8,259 nucleotides of DNA from Flavobacteriales bacterium (lineage in GTDB: Bacteria; Bacteroidota; Bacteroidia; Flavobacteriales_E; Vicingaceae). Positions 5,947 to 8,259 of this stretch are shown here, piece by piece (positions within the stretch are counted from its first letter, which is position 1; the number at the start of each line of letters is the position of its first letter). Where the stretch lies: assembly GCA_002402165.1 (NCBI GenBank), contig NVVI01000005.1, positions 80,156 through 88,414 of the forward strand, read 5' to 3'. Under the pieces are notes generated by a model that saw nothing but the letters and a program-made list of their open reading frames with translations, had not been told where the DNA came from and did no database searches. Made by a program: the position numbers and the translations under genes.

Positions 5947-7965
5947 TTACGAGTGTTTAAATTCTGCTTTTGCTCTTGGTCCGTTTTCTAAGAAGTTATC
6001 TAATCCAATTCTCATATCATCGGTTAGGATACATTCTCCAAAAAGTTTTGATTCTAATTCTAACGCTTCACTTAGTGGGAGTTTGATTCCATCATAAATC
6101 GCTTTATTCATAATCTCATCAATCTTTTTACTTAAGTGACCAATGTTGATGTCTTTTGGAAATGAGTCTTCAGCAGATCCTCCTTTCATAAAGTCTCTAG
6201 GTTGAACTTCACCTTTGATTAGTTTTTTAGTAAACTCAACAGCACCTTCAACCAAATCTCCTTCAATTTCCTGATCTACTAACCCTATATCCGTTGCTTC
6301 TTTACCTGAAATTGGTCTAGCTGTTCTTAATATTTCTGCTGCGATATCAACACCAACTAATCTTGGTAAACGTTGGGTTCCGCCAGCTCCAGGAATAAAT
6401 CCTAAGTTTGCTTCTGGTTGACAAGCAACTATTGGCAAACCTTTTTTAGCAACTCTTGCTGTACAAGTAATTGCTAATTCGTTTCCACCACCAAAAGCAA
6501 ATCCATTAAATGCACAAACGGTTGGTTTTTTACATTTTTCGATTGTGTTGATCAATTGTTGGAATGTATGTGAATTGTCATATCCTTCTTCTGGAGTTTT
6601 TAAAGCGGCTAACATATTGATGTCTGCACCAGAAACAAATGCTTTTGTACCGAAACCAGTAATTACGATTCCTTCAACACTAGCATCATTTTCTGCTAAT
6701 TCAATCTCTGCTTTTAATTCTTTTAGTACATCCAGATTTAGTGCGTTCAATACTTTCGGTCTTCTTATCGTTAACACAGAAATGTTATCATTTTTCTTGT
6801 GAATGATTCTTGAAATTTTCCAACCTCCATCAGCTTTAGCTTGATCTAAGGATTTTGGGAAAGGGAATTCAGTATGTTCTTCACACCATTCTTTTACTAG
6901 AGAATGAGCTTCATCAATTCCACCTTTATTCATTAATGTAAATGGAGCAGCAATAACTAAAGAAATTTCTGTTGCCATATCCAAATCATCTACATTGGTA
7001 ATTCCTAAATCGATGATGTAACAACACAACGCAAAATATCCTCCTAAGAATTGTTTTCTTAATACCTCAGCTTTCGCGGGGTCTACATCTATTTTCTCTC
7101 CTCTTTTAGCGGTATCCCATCTTTCACCGCTTGCTGTCATTTCTTGCAATGTTTTTGGAGATCTGAACCAATCGATATGTGAATTACGCATTTCTTCTAA
7201 CCCGTGATTAGTAATTGGATTACCTCCTGTTAAGTTTAATGCTGTAAAAGGTCCAACTCCTTGGCGAAGTGTTTTTCTTGCAATGGCATCAATTTCTTTT
7301 ATCGTTCCATATCCTTTCTCTAAACAAAGAATTGCCAACTCACATAATCCTTCAAAAATTGGATCGATGGCATAACCGTAAGAGCTTTGAACTTCTATTG
7401 GCACTTTACCGATTGCTTCATAAAAGCCTAATAAATCTGCAGTAATTTGAGGGTCTGTTTCTTTTCCTGGAATCACCTCAACGACAGGGTTCCTTTCTGC
7501 TGGAAAAAAATAATGTGTTACCAAGCATCTTCCTTTGTTCTCCATATTTCTGAAAATTACTTCTGGAGTCATATGAGAAGAGTTAGACAAGAACAGACAT
7601 GAATCATCCGTTAATACTTCAACTTGTTTAAAAATAATATCCTTAATTTTCCCATCTTCAGTGGCAGCTTCTAAAACAACGTTTGAACCTTTTATTGCAT
7701 CATAATTTGATGTGTAGGTGATGCTCTTCAACATTGCTTCAGCCATCTCAGATTTAAATGCTCCTGATTCAGCTCCTTTACTAATTTTCTTTTCGATTTT
7801 TGCTTTAGCTGTTGCTAATGCTTCTTCAGAAATATCTACGATTACAAACTCCACATTGTTTTTCCAAAACACTTTTGCAAAGTGTAAACAAATGTCTGGA
7901 CCAATTTGTCCTGCTCCGATAACTGATAATTTTTCGATGTTTAATTTTTTGTATTTATATGCCAT
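5947..7965 (-). CDS. 3-hydroxyacyl-CoA dehydrogenase/enoyl-CoA hydratase fusion (HAD then ECH)
   Basis: This 672-aa bifunctional beta-oxidation enzyme would hydrate enoyl-CoA and oxidise the 3-hydroxyacyl-CoA with NAD+ in the cytoplasm. The dehydrogenase half begins with the Rossmann GAGQIG (17-22), continues with LSNSSHMTPE (126-135) and THYFFPAERNPVVEVI (150-165, catalytic His151 and Glu163), and has a helical C-domain to about 370. The hydratase half (about 383-585) has AFVSGADI (442-449), FGGGNELA (491-498, Glu496) and QPEANLGFIPGAGGTQRL (516-533, Glu518), so both catalytic glutamates are present. The order is opposite to FadB and matches archaeal-type HAD-ECH fusions such as Msed_0399. 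At the catalytic Asn of the usual GFVVNR motif this protein has GYAIDP (197-202), Asp201. The A-rich AAAATAAAAATG start has no Shine-Dalgarno. It sits 179 nt upstream of hyuA and could process an acyl-CoA made by that pathway. Confidence 0.94.
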   Translation of the reverse strand: MAYKYKKLNIEKLSVIGAGQIGPDICLHFAKVFWKNNVEFVIVDISEEALATAKAKIEKKISKGAESGAFKSEMAEAMLKSITYTSNYDAIKGSNVVLEAATEDGKIKDIIFKQVEVLTDDSCLFLSNSSHMTPEVIFRNMENKGRCLVTHYFFPAERNPVVEVIPGKETDPQITADLLGFYEAIGKVPIEVQSSYGYAIDPIFEGLCELAILCLEKGYGTIKEIDAIARKTLRQGVGPFTALNLTGGNPITNHGLEEMRNSHIDWFRSPKTLQEMTASGERWDTAKRGEKIDVDPAKAEVLRKQFLGGYFALCCYIIDLGITNVDDLDMATEISLVIAAPFTLMNKGGIDEAHSLVKEWCEEHTEFPFPKSLDQAKADGGWKISRIIHKKNDNISVLTIRRPKVLNALNLDVLKELKAEIELAENDASVEGIVITGFGTKAFVSGADINMLAALKTPEEGYDNSHTFQQLINTIEKCKKPTVCAFNGFAFGGGNELAITCTARVAKKGLPIVACQPEANLGFIPGAGGTQRLPRLVGVDIAAEILRTARPISGKEATDIGLVDQEIEGDLVEGAVEFTKKLIKGEVQPRDFMKGGSAEDSFPKDINIGHLSKKIDEIMNKAIYDGIKLPLSEALELESKLFGECILTDDMRIGLDNFLENGPRAKAEFKHS

Positions 7966-7974
7966 TTTTATTTT

Positions 7975-8010
7975 AGTTTAAGAGTTTTTGTTTCCTGTTT
8001 AGAGTTAAAA
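7975..8010 (+). repeat. Degenerate AGTTTAAA-type junction repeat
   Basis: The plus strand carries AGTTTAAGAG at 7975-7984 and GTTTAGAGTTAAA at 7998-8010, separated by a T-rich bridge. These resemble the units at 318-343 and the 19-bp repeats, though the match is imperfect. It occupies the last part of the leader before the ATG of the fusion gene. Confidence 0.35.
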
Positions 8011-8015
8011 AAATG

Positions 8016-8107
8016 AGTACGAAAAGTACTATTCTGTTAGTAGAATTTCTATGACGGTAATCATAGAAAAAGGCGTGCTGAATAAGGCTACAGCTATTTT
8101 ATTGAGC
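8016..8107 (-). promoter_or_regulatory. Structured leader with four consecutive hairpins upstream of the HAD-ECH gene
   Basis: Four inverted repeats lie almost end to end. At 8077-8107, GCTGAATAA pairs with TTATTGAGC with one mismatch. At 8046-8069 there is a perfect 9-bp stem (TTTCTATGA/TCATAGAAA) with a 6-nt loop. At 8031-8046, ATTCT pairs with AGAAT; it shares its last base with the preceding stem. At 8016-8030, AGTAC/GTACT has a 5-nt loop and is followed on the minus strand by CATTTTTTTAAC, giving a weak terminator-like look. The region could end the upstream transcript, protect mRNA or act as an attenuator. No known riboswitch is recognised, and no confident Bacteroidota -33/-7 promoter was found in 7966-8163. 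Confidence 0.5.
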
Positions 8108-8163
8108 TATCTGGTCGCTTGATATTTTGGTAACGATTGTTATGTAAAATAATCATCTCCATC

Positions 8164-8259
8164 TTAAGATTTTACCGTTTTTTTCTCCTTAGGTATCAGA
8201 GCTTCTTTTGTTTTATTATAATACTGTTGAGCAATTAAGGATGCTCCAAGTGATACCAC
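8164..8259 (-). CDS. C-terminal end of an unidentified protein (partial)
   Basis: A frame open from the window edge runs 31 codons to a TAA at 8166-8164. The visible tail has a mildly hydrophobic start (VVSLGASLIAQQYY) followed by a lysine-rich end (PKEKKTVKS), typical of a C-terminus. Same strand and spacing (198 nt) place it upstream of the dehydrogenase/hydratase gene. An acyl-CoA enzyme would fit the context, but 31 residues contain no diagnostic motif and no family can be assigned. Confidence 0.6.
   Translation of the reverse strand: MVSLGASLIAQQYYNKTKEALIPKEKKTVKS

Noticed and set aside
318..8010. CRISPR array
   Set aside because: The repeats are short, degenerate, in both orientations and far apart, without regular spacers or cas genes.
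8013..8122. Two overlapping tiny plus-strand frames (13 and 23 codons) joined by an ATGA overlap
   Set aside because: They coincide with the inverted repeats, are very short, have no recognisable product and run against all other genes. The overlap is likely a by-product of the palindromes.
8089..8162. A 22-codon minus-strand frame starting just after the stop at 8164
   Set aside because: Too short, no homology recognised, no start signal, and it runs into the hairpin region.

Overview
The window looks like chromosome from a Bacteroidota bacterium, probably Flavobacteriia. It is AT-rich, start codons sit behind A-rich leaders with little Shine-Dalgarno signal, and the gene junctions are littered with short repeats that I associate with flavobacterial genomes. 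This placement is inference from sequence style, not from a marker gene. Every credible gene lies on the minus strand, so the reading order runs from 8259 down to 1.

In transcription order the layout is: (1) the last 31 codons of an unidentified gene (8259-8164); (2) a 198-nt leader packed with adjacent hairpins (8163-7966); (3) a 672-aa fusion of 3-hydroxyacyl-CoA dehydrogenase and enoyl-CoA hydratase (7965-5947); (4) a 179-nt spacer with a doubtful 35-aa membrane ORF and a tandem ACGCTGAT repeat; (5) a hydantoinase A/oxoprolinase-family ATPase subunit (5767-3614); (6) two small, closely coupled genes of unknown function (3595-3008 and 3005-2505), the first HEPN-like and the second possibly of PD-(D/E)XK nuclease fold; (7) the partner hydantoinase B subunit (2465-798); (8) a Rid (YjgF/YER057c/UK114) family protein without the catalytic arginine (745-341); (9) a four-helix-bundle (S23/IVP-type) gene cut by the window edge (317-1).

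The metabolic core is HyuA plus HyuB, with the HAD-ECH fusion and the Rid protein beside it. HyuA/HyuB enzymes use ATP to activate a carbonyl, either for cyclic amide hydrolysis (hydantoinase, 5-oxoprolinase, caprolactamase) or for ketone carboxylation (acetone and acetophenone carboxylases). The fusion would carry a resulting acyl-CoA through hydration and oxidation. The substrate cannot be read from the sequence, and no acetone-carboxylase gamma subunit is visible.

The most unusual feature is that hyuA and hyuB are separated by a two-gene, visibly more AT-rich cassette. A perfect 19-bp inverted repeat brackets it at 2483-2501 and 3646-3664. The right copy lies inside the hyuA reading frame and encodes part of its C-terminal tail. 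Related AGTTTAAAGTT-like repeats occur at several other gene boundaries. This suggests a small mobile or passenger module, perhaps defence- or toxin-related, embedded in a catabolic operon.
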